NCBI RefSeq assembly: GCF_949987515.2 | Contig: NC_082694.2 | Span: forward strand, 40,857,451 to 40,921,450 | Length of the DNA: 64,000 bases | Direction: 5' to 3' | Source: Delphinus delphis | Taxonomy: Eukaryota > Chordata > Mammalia > Artiodactyla > Delphinidae | The notes under the pieces: model-generated | The model's input: the letters and a program-made list of their open reading frames with translations, nothing else | What the model was told of the DNA's origin: nothing | The model's database searches: none | Program-made: the position numbers and the translations under genes | Part shown: piece after piece, positions 46,446-57,657 of the stretch | Layout: each line of letters opens with the position of its first letter | Numbering within the stretch: the stretch's first letter is position 1

Positions 46446-48240
46446 AACCCCTTATTACAGGAGAAAAATAGGCCTCTCTTTGTCTAACCCATATTAGTAA
46501 TATTTTATACTACTTGTGGCCAAAGCATTCCTAATACTATCAACTGATAGTGTTGTAGATGCAAGGAGATGATTTAAGCTCAGTATCATGTATAAATGTA
46601 TCTTAAATTTGAATAATAAAGAAATAGTTTATAAGTTATAATCATTTTTTTTTCCTGTTATTAACAAGATTAAGTTACCTCCCATAAGGAACAGAGACCT
46701 CACCTGGGAAGAAAAATTTTAGCATTTTAACTCATTGGGCAAGCATTCAAAATAAATTTTTCCAAGAAGCAAAGTTAATTTATGCCAGTTGAACAGAAAA
46801 TAATATTAGTTTAATTCATTGTGCTTCCAAGTAAACCAGAAGAATATGAATGACTAAAAATTCTCTGTGTATGAATCTAAATATGTTTACTGATTTGCAA
46901 GACTGTGCTAGACACTGAATGATTATTTTCATTTACATAGTATAAGCAATTCACTTTCTCATACATCTTAAAAGTCTACCTACACAAGAGATAAGAATTA
47001 TGTTTTTTATATTAAAATTGATATAATTTCATGAATCATTTTCATTGACTGATGATTTATAAACTATTCCCCTTCTGGAAAACCATTATTTTTTGAAGCC
47101 TCTACTAGTTTCCAAAAAAAAAAAAAAATCCCAACTTAATAAGTATCCTACCATGTTGTGACAATTTACAAGTTATGGGTGATCTGGGCAAATCTCTTAA
47201 TTGGTTTTGAATTGTGCAGTTTGTCTCAGGATTATACAAACATTAAATAATTCAGAGTCTAAATGAAACCTTATAATGGAGCACACCAAAGTTGTTTAGG
47301 CAAGTTCTTTTTTTTTTTTTTTTGATAATCAGATAATTACACATAACTAGTCATCATTACTTTAAACAAATTACGTTCTGTTGAAGCATGAAAGAGGTTT
47401 CTTGGCACTAGTTTAACTAATCTTATTGACAATAGGTGCCTGTTGGCAAAACCTGTTTATTGGTGTTATGGTTTGGTTATACAGCATGTGTAGTTACTGC
47501 TCTATAGTGAGTTCCTCTTAATTATATCATTTTTCAAATAAATATTTGTATCTTTTATTTTGAAAAATCACAGGTTCGGTCAGCTTGGCAAATGTGTATA
47601 TATTTTCAATACAGAATGCTTTGTCTTTTATTCATTGTAGATTATCTGTAATAATACACTGCTTCATGAGACAGCACTAGTGAAGAAAAACAGGCAAGCA
47701 GTTATTTGCTGTGCATTTAAGTACTTAAACGGTCACTCTGCTTTCAGACATTCTTGCCTGACTAATTCACTGGAGTCAAATGGTTTAGAGTGCTGTGTCA
47801 TGCCAATCAAGAGCATTAGCATCGTTTGTGCATTGGAAAAGCTTGTGTTCTGAGGAGGGAACCTTTGGCTCTGTCTACAATGATTAAGTAAAATTGAAAA
47901 CTAAGGCATTTACTCAACTAATTCTGGCGAAAAGAAAAAAAATGTGGGGTTAATTATTCCAGTAGTTGTAAATGGTAACAGAGTTCAGTAGATAAGTACC
48001 ACACACTATCTTCCCATTTTCTACAACTGGAATGTTTTTCAGTTTCTGTAGAATGAGGGGCACACTAGGAATACGATCACGGAACATCGCTTAGGGGATG
48101 GTCAGAGAAAAGGGGACAGCAAAATTTTCCATCTCTCATTGCTTTACAGGCTTATCAGGTCTAGGTAGGATGATGATAAACCATTTCCACATAGTTGAAT
48201 ATACACCTAAAAGATCAGCAGCCTTTGGCCACTTAACTTT
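46446..48240. other. Unassigned AT-rich sequence with a conserved-looking block
   Basis: Mostly single-copy with T-runs (47309-47323) and an A-run (47115-47128). The part 47690-47930 has balanced composition and is listed among the findings. Confidence 0.45.
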
Positions 48241-49340
48241 TTTTTTTTTTAACATCTTTATTGGAGTATAATTGCTTTACAGTGGTGTGTTAGTTTCTGC
48301 TGTATAACAAAGTGAATCAGCTATACAAATACATATATCCCCATATCCCCTCCCTCTTGCATCTCCCTCCCACCCTCCCTATCACACCCCTCTAGGTGGT
48401 CACAAAGCATCGAGCTGATCTCCCTGTGCTATGTGGCTGCTTCTCACTAGCTATCTACTTACATTTGGTAGTGTCTACATGTCCATGCCACTCTCTCACT
48501 TCGCCCCAGCTTACCCTTCACCCTCCCCATGTCCTCAAGTCCATTCTCTATGTCTGCATCTTTATTCCTGTCCTGCCCCTAAGTTTTTCAGAACCATTTT
48601 TTTTCTTTTAGATTCCATATATATGTGTTAGCATACGGTATTTGTTTTTCTCTTTCTAACTTACTTCACTCTGTATGACAGACTCTAGGTCCATCCACCT
48701 CACTACAAATAACTCAATTTCGTTTCTTTTTATGGCTGGGTAATATTCCATTGTATATATGTGCCACATCTTCTTTATTCATTCATCTGTTGATGGACAC
48801 ATAGGTTGCTTCCATGTCCTGGCTATTGTATCTAAACAGACTTGCAGTGAACATTGTGGTGCATAACTCTGTTTGAATTATGGTTTTCTCAGGGAATATG
48901 CCCAGTAGTGGGATTGCTGGGTCGTATGGTAGTTCTATTTTTAGTTTTTTAAGGAACCTCCATACTGTTCTGCATAGTGGCTGTATCAATTTACATTCCC
49001 ACCAACAGTGCAAGAGGGTTCCCTTTTCTCCACACCCACTCCAGCATTTATTGTTTCTAGATTTTTTGATGATGGCCACTCTGACTGGTGTGAGATGATA
49101 CTTCATTGTAGTTTTGATTTGCTGATTTGCATTTCTCTAATGATTAGTGATGTTGAGCATCCTTTCATGTGTTTGTTGGCAATCTGTATATCTTCTTTGG
49201 AGAAATGTCTATTTAGGTCTTCTGCCCATTTTTGGATTGGGTTGTTGTTTTTTTAAATATTAAGCTGCATGAGCTGCTTGTAAATTTTGGAGATTAATCC
49301 TTTGTCAGTTGCTTCATTTGCAAATATTTTCTCCCATTCC

Positions 49341-49354
49341 GAGGGTTGTCTTTT
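49341..49354. repeat. Target-site duplication, left copy
   Basis: GAGGGTTGTCTTTT inside the L1, identical to 49537-49550. Confidence 0.93.
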
Positions 49355-49536
49355 TTTTTTTTTTTTTGCGGTACGCGGGCCTCTCAATGTTGTGGCCTCT
49401 CCCGTTGCGGAGCATAGGCTCCAGACGCGCAGGCTCAGTGGCCATGGCTCACGGGATCTTCCCAGACCGGGGCACAAACCCATGTCCCCTGCATCGGCAG
49501 GCGGACTCTCAACCACTGCACCACCAGGGAAACCCT
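49355..49536 (-). mobile_element. CHR SINE, short form, nested in L1
   Basis: A reverse-oriented short CHR copy of 182 bp, with the same CGCGTACCGC end and A-tail as the other short copies. It lacks 24 bp at the junction 49455/49456 that the copy at 22.3 kb keeps (the GGGCCCAGCCGCTCCGCGG region). GGG triplets at both edges of the missing piece suggest a slippage deletion. A perfect 14-bp duplication of L1 sequence flanks it, so it is younger than the L1. Confidence 0.95.
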
Positions 49537-49550
49537 GAGGGTTGTCTTTT
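49537..49550. repeat. Target-site duplication, right copy
   Basis: Same 14 bases as 49341-49354. Confidence 0.93.
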
Positions 49551-50849
49551 CGTCTTGTTTGTTTTCCTTTGCTGTGCAAAAGCTTTTAAGTTTCATTAGG
49601 TCCCATTTGTTTATTTTTGTTTTTATTTCCATTTCTCTAGGAGGTGTGTCAAAAAGGATCTTTCTGTGATTTACGTCATAGAGTGTTCTGCCTATGTTTT
49701 CCTCTAACAGTTTGATACTGTCTGGCCTTACATTTAGGTCTTTAAACCACTTTGAGTTTATCTTTGTGTATGGTGTTAGGGAGTGTTCTAATTTCATTCT
49801 TTTAAATGTAGCTGTCCAGTTTTTGCAGTACCACTTATTGAAGAGGCTGTCTTTTCTCCATTGTATATTCTTGCCTCCTTTATCAAAAATAAGGTGACCG
49901 TATGTGCGTGGGTTTATCTCTGGGCTTTCTTCCCTGTTCCATTGATCTATATTTCTGTTTTTGTGCCAGTACCATACTGTCTTGATTACTATAGCTTTGT
50001 AGTATAGTCTGAAGTCAGGGAGCCTGATTCCTCCAGTGCCATTTTTCTTTCTCAAGATTGCTTTGGCTTTTGTGTTTCCATACAAATTGTGAAATTTTTT
50101 GTTCTAGTTCTGTGAAAAATGCCATTGGTAGTTTGATAGGGATTGCATTGAATCTTTAGATTGCTTTGGGTAGTAGAGTCATTTTCACAATGTTGATTCT
50201 TCCAATCCAAGAACATGGTATATCTCTCCATATGTTTGTATTATTTTTAATTTCTTTCATCAGTGTCTTATGGTTTTCTGCATACAGGTGTTTTGTCTCT
50301 TTAGGTAGATTTATTCCTAGGCATTTTATTCTTTTTGTTGCAATGGTAAATGGGAGGGATTCCTTAATTTCTCTTTCAGATTTTTCATCATTAGTGTATA
50401 GGAATGCAATAGATTTCTCTGCATCAATTTTGTATCCTGCTACTTCACCAAATTCATTGATTAGCTCTAGTAGTTTTCTGGTAGCACATTTAGGATTCTC
50501 TATGTATAGTATCATGTCATCTGCAAACAGTGACAGCATTACTTCTTCTTTTCCGATTTGGATTCCTTTTATTTCTCTTTCTTCTCTGATTGCTGTGGCT
50601 AAAACTTCCAATACTCTGTTGAATAACAGTGGTGAGAGTGGACAACCTTGTCTTGTTCCTGATCTTAGAGGAAATGGTTTCAGTTTTTCACCACTGAGAA
50701 TGATGTTGGCTGTGGGTTTTTCACATATGGCCTTTATTATGTTGAGGTAAGTTCCCTCTATGCCTACTTTCTGGAGGGTTTTTATCATAAATGGGTGTTG
50801 AATTTTGTCGAAAGCTTTTTCTGCATCTATTGAGAGGATCATATGGTTT

Positions 50850-51169
50850 ACTTTTGAAGAATGACACTCAGGGTTTATAAGCTAATTATTGTGATATGGC
50901 ATGCTAAGTTATTAGACACTTTTTGTTTTGAGTGTTAGGAAGTCTGTACCCTTCAGCTTAAAATATTCTGATACTTACATACTTTCAAAAGTTTAAAAAA
51001 ATTATGCTACAAGGAAAAATGGGTCAAATTTTTCTTTTATATTATCTTCTAAATTTTATAAAGCACTTTTATAGGATAAGTGCTTTTACACCCAGAATCA
51101 GTTACCAAAGTCTTTCCTTTCCCTGCTAATTTCAATGCTAACTCTGTTATAAATGAAGTTTGCTTATAG
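50850..51169. other. Unassigned sequence
   Basis: AT-rich spacer between the young L1 and the old L1; nothing recognised. Confidence 0.45.
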
Positions 51170-51449
51170 AGGTGGGCCTTATTTATGTGGGCTTCCTGTA
51201 AAGGTGAATTTTCTCTTCTGTTCCATTAATCTATTTGTCTAACCCTGTGGCATTGTCACCTAGTTTAGTTTCTATAGCTTTATTAATTATTAAATTTTTG
51301 ATATCTGAAAAGGAAAGTCTCCTCATTTTGAGTTTGTTTTTTTTTTAATTCAGGAGCACCTGTTATTTTAGAATTAGCTTACAGGTTAAAAATTTATAGG
51401 AATTTTAAATAGCAAAAATTGACTCTTGTTATTAACAGGTATCTATTAT

Positions 51450-51900
51450 TTTGTTATAAATCACCCTAAACTTAATGACATAAAAGAATAATCATTTTGG
51501 TTTTCATGTATCACAGTTCTGGGGTTCAGCTGGGATCAGCTGGACAGTTCTTTCTTGGGATCTTTCATGTGGTTTCAGTCTGATGATGATGGAGGCTGGA
51601 CACATCTTAAGGCCAGTCATTCACATGTCTGGAGGTTGAAGCTGGATGTCAGCTGTGACCTCAGCTGGGATGTTGGCTGGAACTACTCCACACCTCTTCT
51701 CCCTGTTGTTTCTCTACTTCCCCATGACACAGGGACTAGATTTCTAGAACAAGCTAGTGTCACAAGGGGTCCAGGCAGAAGTCACATCAATATTTACAAC
51801 TTAGCCTCAGTATCACATACCATCATTTCTGCCACAGCTTAACCAATTAAGGGAGATGAACATAGACCCCTGTCCTCACCTCTCTGTGGCAGAAATGTCA
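51450..51900 (-). mobile_element. MaLR-type LTR (antisense)
   Basis: 'tattttgttataaatcaccctaaacttaatgacataaaag' is the reverse of an LTR 3' end. It is followed by 'tatcacagttctggggttcagctgggatcagctgg', 'ggatctttcatgtggtttcag' and 'acttagcctcagtatcacataccatcatttctgcc'. It resembles the LTR at 33.4-33.9 kb in order of blocks. The plus-strand 95-codon frame at 51555-51842 is not a gene. Confidence 0.62.
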
Positions 51901-52399
51901 ATAAGGCATTGTAAGGAGAATAGATGAGAAAGGAAATCTTACTGTGGCCATATTGGAAAAAAATGACCTGCCACAATTCTATAGATCAATTTAGGAAAAA
52001 CTAACATCTTCAACACTATTGAATTTTCCTATCCATTAACATGGTAAAACTCTCTTTATTTAGATTTTCTTATTGTATTTAAATAAACTTTTATTTTTCC
52101 ACAAATATCATATACATATTTTGTTAGAATTTTCACTAGGCACCTTATTTACCTTTTATGTCATTGTAAAGGTTATCTTTTTTAGAATATATTTTCTAGC
52201 ATTAGTTATTGGTATGTAGTAGTATTGCTCATTTTTATATGCTAATTTTGTATTTAACAAAACTGCTATACTATCTAATTAGTTATAAAAAATTACATCT
52301 ATATTCTATTGAATTTTCTACATAGACAATCTTGTCATCTCTGACTAATGATGATAGGATTTTTTTTGATGATAGGATTTTTTTCCAATTCATTTTAAC

Positions 52400-52645
52400 A
52401 CAAACTTATACAGTACTTACCACATTCCAAGTACTGTTTTAAGCACTTTTAAATAATAACTAATTTAACTTTCCTCCATCAAGGTAGGTATTATTATCTC
52501 CATTGTATAGACTAAAAACTGAAGCATATAGAGGATAAAATACTTAGCTAATAAGTTTAGTTATTGAGCTTATTCATTACTTAGTTCACAAGCAATACAG
52601 AAATGATTTAAACCTAGGCAGTCTGATCCAAAGTCTATACTCTTA
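52400..52645 (-). mobile_element. MIR SINE
   Basis: 'cagtacttaccacattccaagtactgttttaagcac', 'aaggtaggtattattatctccattgtatagactaaaaactgaagc', 'cttagctaataagtttag' and 'aaatgatttaaacctaggcagtctgatcc' are reverse MIR. It lies inside the old L1 stretch, although MIR is generally the older family, so one of the two boundaries may be misjudged. Confidence 0.72.
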
Positions 52646-53150
52646 AACATTAAATCATATGGCCTCTAATTATATTTTCTTCCTTTTTCTTCCTTTACTG
52701 TACTAGCTGAAGTTTGTAATATAATGTCAAACAGAATTGGAGATAGCAGGCACCCTTTTGTTTTTTATGATATTAAAGCCAATGTTTTCATTATTTTATA
52801 GATAAGTACTATGTTTTGTAGATTACTGTTCATCAGATTAATGTAATTCCTTTCTAGTTTTACTTTGCTAAGTTCTTTTCCTTCCTTCTCTTTTCTTTCA
52901 TCACTTTTTAAAAAATAACAGCTATCTATGTATGCCTAACTTATTGAAGGATTTTGCTAAATCTATTAGGAGAATCATGCTATTTTTGCCCATTCATCTC
53001 TTAGTTTGGTAAATTACATTATGTGATATTTATAATGTTTAATCAATCTTCCCTCTGGAAAGAATTTCATATTATTACACATTGCTAGATGTCAGTGTTC
53101 TAATATTTTGTTTAGGAATTTTGAATTTTAGTTTAAAATGAAATTGACAA

Positions 53151-53804
53151 TTTTTTGTCTCATACCTCATATCACGTTTAAGGTTGACTGAAAAAGAACT
53201 GAAATGTATTGATATTTTTCAAGTTGCCTTTTTATAAATTCCGTTTGAATTTCCTACTGATAATAGAGGTAGTTGGTATGATAGCAATTTTTAATAAACA
53301 TTTATGTTTTGATACTTCCTTTATGGCAAAATGTGTTGAATTTTTACAAGTATTCTGTGTACTTGAAAATAATAGATATCATTTCGCAAAACTTACTGAA
53401 ATAGTAGATTCAGACAATGGTTATCATGGATAAAACCATTAGGAGAAAGGTTGATGGAGAATGAAGCCTGGAGGAATCAGGCAATCACCAAATGAATCGG
53501 CTGATTTTTGCATTACTAAAGGAAGGACAAACAGAATTGGTGCTATCTCATTGTAATGCAAGAATGTTAAGTAATTCCACCCTTCCCAGTCCCAAATTGA
53601 GACAAAATCTATTCAAGCCTTTAGAGTTAAATTCCATTTACAGAGACTAAAGAAGAATGAGGAACAAGTTAATTAACACCACAGTGAAGCAATCAGATAA
53701 ATCCAGAATGTGAGATCTTTTTAGAAATGACCCAGTTTCTTTAATCAGTCAATGGCCTAAAGAAAAACAGAGGCAGGGGGTTGGGGTGGTGGTGGAGGCG
53801 GGGG
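53151..53804. other. Unassigned sequence
   Basis: Single-copy DNA ending in a G-rich stretch at about 53769-53804 (GGGGGTTGGGG, GGTGGTGG, GGGGG) directly before the SINE. The G-runs form a possible G-quadruplex. Confidence 0.5.
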
Positions 53805-54149
53805 TACTTCCCTGGTGGTGCAGTGGTTAAGAATCTGCCTGCCAATGCAGGGAACATGGGTATGAGCCCTGGTCCGGGAAGATCCCACATGCCGCAGAGG
53901 CACTGAGTCCACGCGTCACAACTACTGAGCCTGCGCTCTAGAGCCCGCAATACTGAGCCCATGTGCCACAACTACTGAAGCCCGTGCTCTGCAACAAGAG
54001 AAGCCACTGCAATGAGAAGCACACACACTGCAACAAAGAGTAGCCCCCACTCACCACACCTAGAGAGAAAGCCCATGCACAGCAATGAAGACCCAGCACA
54101 GCCAAAAATTTGAAAAATAAATAATTAATTACTTAAAAAAAAAAAAAAG
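53805..54149 (+). mobile_element. CHR SINE, long form
   Basis: Starts TACTTCCCTGGTGGTGCAGT. The body has 'cactgag', 'cacaactactgagcctgcgctctagagcccg' and repeated 'gccacaactactgaagcccg' units; the tail has 'gaagacccagcacagcc', 'aaataaataattaatt' and an A-run. The B box is damaged (GGTATGAGCCC). Flanking sequences are similar (AAAGAAAAACAGAGG before at about 53759, AAGAAAAACAAGGGG after), suggesting a decayed duplication that would include the G-rich stretch. Confidence 0.92.
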
Positions 54150-54559
54150 AAAAACAAGGGGTAATAAAGGAGAACAGCTTCTTTGACCTTATTTCCAATA
54201 AACCAAGTGTAAGACACATTCTTAGACAATCAGGATAATTTTAATATAGTGTGGACTGGATTTTGGATGATATCAATAAATTATTGATAATTTTATCGGA
54301 AATATTTATGTTATGGTTATGTATAAACAAGTTCATGTTTTTTAGAAATTCTTGCAGAATTATGAAGAGATGGTATAATAACACAGTCAAAATTTGCTTT
54401 AAGTTTTGAAGGAAAAAAAGAAAAGAATATGAAACATGTTCTATATATGTTCATTAGATCAAGCTTGTATAAATTTTTTCAAATAAATATCCTGATTTAT
54501 TTTTCTCAATTAATTATAGGTATAGTTAAATATTCACTTATACTTGTATTTGTCTTAAT
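54150..54559. other. Unassigned AT-rich sequence
   Basis: Nothing recognised. Confidence 0.5.
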
Positions 54560-56350
54560 TTTTGTTTTATATATTTTTGAGGATAAAATCTTGCTTTATA
54601 TATTTTAGGTGCATAATATTTTTAAATTTTTTATTTTCCATTGTACTGAGTCATTCATCATTACTTAGTTATCTCCTTTAATCTAAGTAATCCTTTTTAG
54701 CTCAGTGTCTACACTGTCTGATATTAATCAACTGCACTAGATTTTTTTTCTCTTCCTTTTTTTGGGGGGGAGTATAGTATTAGTGGTATACCTTTTGCAT
54801 TCTTATACATTCAACCTATTTGCATTTTAATGTACTATATATGTCTATTTGTCTTTCATTGTGTCATTTACTCCATTTAGATTTATTATAATTATTGATG
54901 GATTCAGGCTTATTTCTACCTTATTTTGAAGTACAGATTGGTCACACCTTTTCTATATGTTTCTGCTGTCTTTATTTTCTTCTTTTGAATGAACAGAATA
55001 TGGTCTCTGATTATATATTTTTTCTTTTTACTTAACACTCTATTTCTTTTAATGATTACTTTAGGAATCTTAACATGCATACTAATTTATCAAATTCTAA
55101 AGCTAATCATTTTCTTTACTCTCCTTCTGAACAAATGTTAGAAGACTATAACTTTGATAACTTCTTCCCTTTTCACGCATTATTGCTTTATGGATTTTTA
55201 TGTAATCTTATTTTTTTCTTTTAGAAACACAAAAGTTTAAGTATTGTTTTATATAGTCAATGTTTGTTTAGACTTCCCAACTTATTAGTTACTTTTTTTG
55301 ATCCTTATTCTTCCTTGCATCTCAGACCTTTCACATTGAACTGCTCTTATTTTACCCTTACTCTTGAAAAATACTTGTTGAATTCTAGGTTCACAGTTAT
55401 TTTCTTTTAAGGCACTGAAGGTATTCTATTGTCTCTGGCTTCCACTGCTACTGACAAGAAGTCAACTATTAATTTAATCATATTTATTTAGACAATTTAT
55501 TTTTCTGTCTGATTTTGAGATCATCTCTTTGTCTTTGGTGATATCCAGCTTTAGCATTATATATTTAAATGTGGACTTTTAAATTTATCCTACTTGGGAT
55601 AACTCAATCATGTGTTCTCCCTTTTTGTTTTTGCTGTACTACATTCCAGATAATTTCTTCAGATATAGTTTCCAGATTATTAACTCTCTTTTTATCTGTG
55701 TCTAATTTGATTTTAAAAGTACTGAGTTTTAAATTTCAATTATTATATTTTTCTTTCATTGATCTCTTTGGTTAATTTTATACTTGCTTGGTCATTGTTC
55801 TAAATAAACTCCCCTCTCCTACTCATTTTTATCCTCTATATTAATTTATTAAATATACTAAACCTAGTCTTTTTTGATATTTCCAATATAGGAAGATTTC
55901 GGGTAACATTCATTCTGCTCATGTTTCCTGTTGCTTTTTGTGTTTTGTAATTTTTGAAATTGAGTTCATATTCTTTGAAACTTTACTCACACCAATTTGT
56001 TGTGGCTTGGATGGAAATAGGCTCCTTTAGATAGAATCTGCATTTACTCTGGCTAGGTGCCTGGGGACACTAGTAATTCAGCATCACTTTAATTGATGCA
56101 TGGCCTGAATTTTATTTGAACATATCCAGGCACTGTGGATTCCGTCTGCAAACCCAGCCAGTAAAGATTGGCTTGTGGTATGAATTCCCAAAGAAGAAGT
56201 CTTTCCTTTAGTCAAGGTTCAAGATGAGCAGTTTATCTTGCTGATCCCTTGGGAAAAGGTAATATTTCTACTTACTGAGAGTGTGGCTCTTTAGGGTCCC
56301 AGCTTTATGGAGAGGGTCACCTTTAGATGCCATATTCTTCACTTGTGTGC
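54560..56350 (-). mobile_element. Old L1 (L1M) 5'-half relic
   Basis: Antisense blocks seen in order: 'attcaacctatttgcattttaatgtact' (54807), 'catttagatttattataattattgatgg' (54875), 'gaaggtattctattgtctctggcttccactgctactgacaag' (55418), 'gatcatctctttgtctttggtgatatccagc' (55520), 'ctgtactacattccagataatttcttcagatatagtttccag' (55636) and 'ctggctaggtgcctggggacac' (56049). These match the antisense 5' half of old L1. Heavily mutated and non-coding. Confidence 0.65.
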
Positions 56351-56934
56351 ACTGCAACCTTTGAGAATGTCAAAAGGAAACAAGTTTAACTGGGTTTGAT
56401 CATTGCCCTGAGGACAAAAATTATACTAACTGTTTTACTTGCCCCTTGGGTTCTTACTTTCACTTCGTTTTTGACCTCTGAGAACTAACTTTCTTCCCAT
56501 ACTACTGATATACCTAAAATATGTATTTTTATATTCAAATCAATACTTTTAGTTGTTTATGTGGGAGGATTCATCTCTGTTAAACTACTGGAAGAAACAG
56601 TTTCAAGAACTCCCACACCACCTTTGTCTGAGTGAATTACTTAAATGACTGGGAGAACTATCTTAAAAGTAGCGAATCATGTGCCTGGGTTTGCGCTAAC
56701 CACATTACTCACAACTGGCAAGATGCAATGCAGCTACAAGTGGCTCCAATGGTCACAGTAAGTAAGTGTAAATACCATAACATTCTCAGAAGGCTCACAT
56801 GACACCACATTAACCTAAGAGAAGACACTGAAATTCATTAGGTAGTTCCTTAGAACTTAGAATCTTAACTTAGATGGCAATAGTGGTGACTACAATAATA
56901 AAGTCGTTTGGCTGAGTCAGTGAAGGAAACTGGA
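56351..56934. other. Unassigned sequence
   Basis: No recognised repeat or gene. Confidence 0.5.
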
Positions 56935-57110
56935 GATTTGGGTTTGGAGTTAAAAGTAGTGAATATGGTTCTGGATTGTCTGCCCACAGGTGTGTCTTCT
57001 AAACTCACCTCTGCCATTAATGGTTTCTGTGAAGCTAGGCAAGTCGCCTCTCTTCTCTGGGCTTTATTTTACTTATCTGTAATGTAAAGATGCTGAGGGC
57101 ATGTGAGACA
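56935..57110 (+). mobile_element. MIR SINE
   Basis: 'gatttgggtttggagttaaaagtag', 'aaactcacctctgccattaatggtttctgtgaagctaggcaagtcgcctctcttctctgggctt' and 'acttatctgtaatgtaaagatgctgagggc' follow MIR. Confidence 0.72.
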
Positions 57111-57417
57111 AAATCTGTGGTCTCTCAACCCTCAATTACCACTTTATATCTCCTCTCGGGTCACCATATTTCTTCTGGTAATATGCCCACTACTCCTAAT
57201 GTTCGAAGGGTTTTTACTTAGTGATTCTGAAATGTTTCAAAAGATAATGAAATTAAGAATCAGCTGACTCAGATTTTACTGGAATAAAGGAAAAAAGAAA
57301 CCCAGATTACCCTACACAAGAGTTATTTATGAATACTAGGTAGCCAAAAGAGATTTAAATGTAAGATATATCATAAATCATATTTTTTATGGTGAATTGT
57401 TTTCCTTTGCTCAAATT
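57111..57417. other. Unassigned sequence
   Basis: Nothing recognised. Confidence 0.5.
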
Positions 57418-57432
57418 CCAGGTAATTTTCTT
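57418..57432. repeat. Target-site duplication, left copy
   Basis: CCAGGTAATTTTCTT; the right copy at 57643-57657 differs at one base (CCAGATAATTTTCTT). Confidence 0.9.
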
Positions 57433-57642
57433 TTTTCTTTTTTTTTTTTTGCAGTACGTGGGCCTCTCACTGCTATGGCCTCTCCTGTTGCAGAGCACAG
57501 GCTCCGGACGCGCAGGCTCAGCGGCCATGGCTCACGGGCCCAGCCGCTCCGCGGCATGTGGCATCTTCCCGGACCGGGGCACGAACCCGTGTCCCCTGCA
57601 TCAGCAGGCAGACTCTCAACCACTGTGCCACTAGGGAAGCCC
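57433..57642 (-). mobile_element. CHR SINE, short poly(A) form
   Basis: Reverse-oriented short copy of 210 bp. It reads GGGCTTCCCTAGTGGCACAG at the head and keeps CGGAGCGGCTGGGCCCGTGA. The end ('cccacgtactgc') carries C-to-T changes at former CpG sites. It shares the 3' end point of the other short copies. Flanked by a 15-bp duplication with one mismatch. Confidence 0.95.
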
Positions 57643-57657
57643 CCAGATAATTTTCTT
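57643..57657. repeat. Target-site duplication, right copy
   Basis: One mismatch to 57418-57432. Confidence 0.9.

Larger units (their letters stand above)
48783..50842 (-). pseudogene. L1 ORF2 remnant (reverse transcriptase to C-terminus)
   Basis: Three pieces in different frames remain. The piece 50842-50156 (228 residues) holds reverse transcriptase motifs: [11 protein letters not shown] at residues 4-14 with the first catalytic Asp at 6, [15 protein letters not shown] at 61-75 and FADDM at 106-110 (bases 50513-50527) with the Asp pair. It stops at a TAA at 50156-50158. The piece from 50085 lies in another frame, continues with [11 protein letters not shown] and is cut by the SINE at 49536. 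The C-terminal piece (49106-48783) keeps the Cys-rich motif [19 protein letters not shown] further in-frame stop lies at 49253. The N-terminal endonuclease is absent. The catalytic residues survive but the protein cannot be made. Confidence 0.9.
48241..50849 (-). mobile_element. L1 LINE, 5'-truncated, with a nested SINE
   Basis: About 2.6 kb of antisense L1, 2.4 kb without the nested SINE. From left: the T-run of its poly(A) tail (48241-48252), 3' UTR (48253-48780, including 'ttggagtataattgctttacagtggtgtgttag'), and the C-terminal half of ORF2 with the end of the reverse transcriptase domain. The sequence departs from L1 after 'gatcatatggttt' at about 50849. This type of 3' UTR is typical of cetartiodactyl L1, so it is a fairly young insertion. 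No convincing target-site duplication is seen. Confidence 0.93.
51170..53150 (-). mobile_element. Old L1 (L1M) ORF2-region relic, interrupted
   Basis: Antisense L1 words occur in consensus order: 'ttccattaatctatttgtctaaccctgtgg' (51221-51250), 'ctatagatcaatttagg' (51980), 'ctacatagacaatcttgtcatctctg' (52318), 'ggagatagcaggcacccttttg' (52739), 'ttattgaaggattttgctaaatctattagg' (52941). Later insertions by an LTR (51450-51900) and a MIR-like repeat break it. A tandem copy of GATGATAGGATTTTTTT sits at about 52350-52384. No frame survives. Confidence 0.72.
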
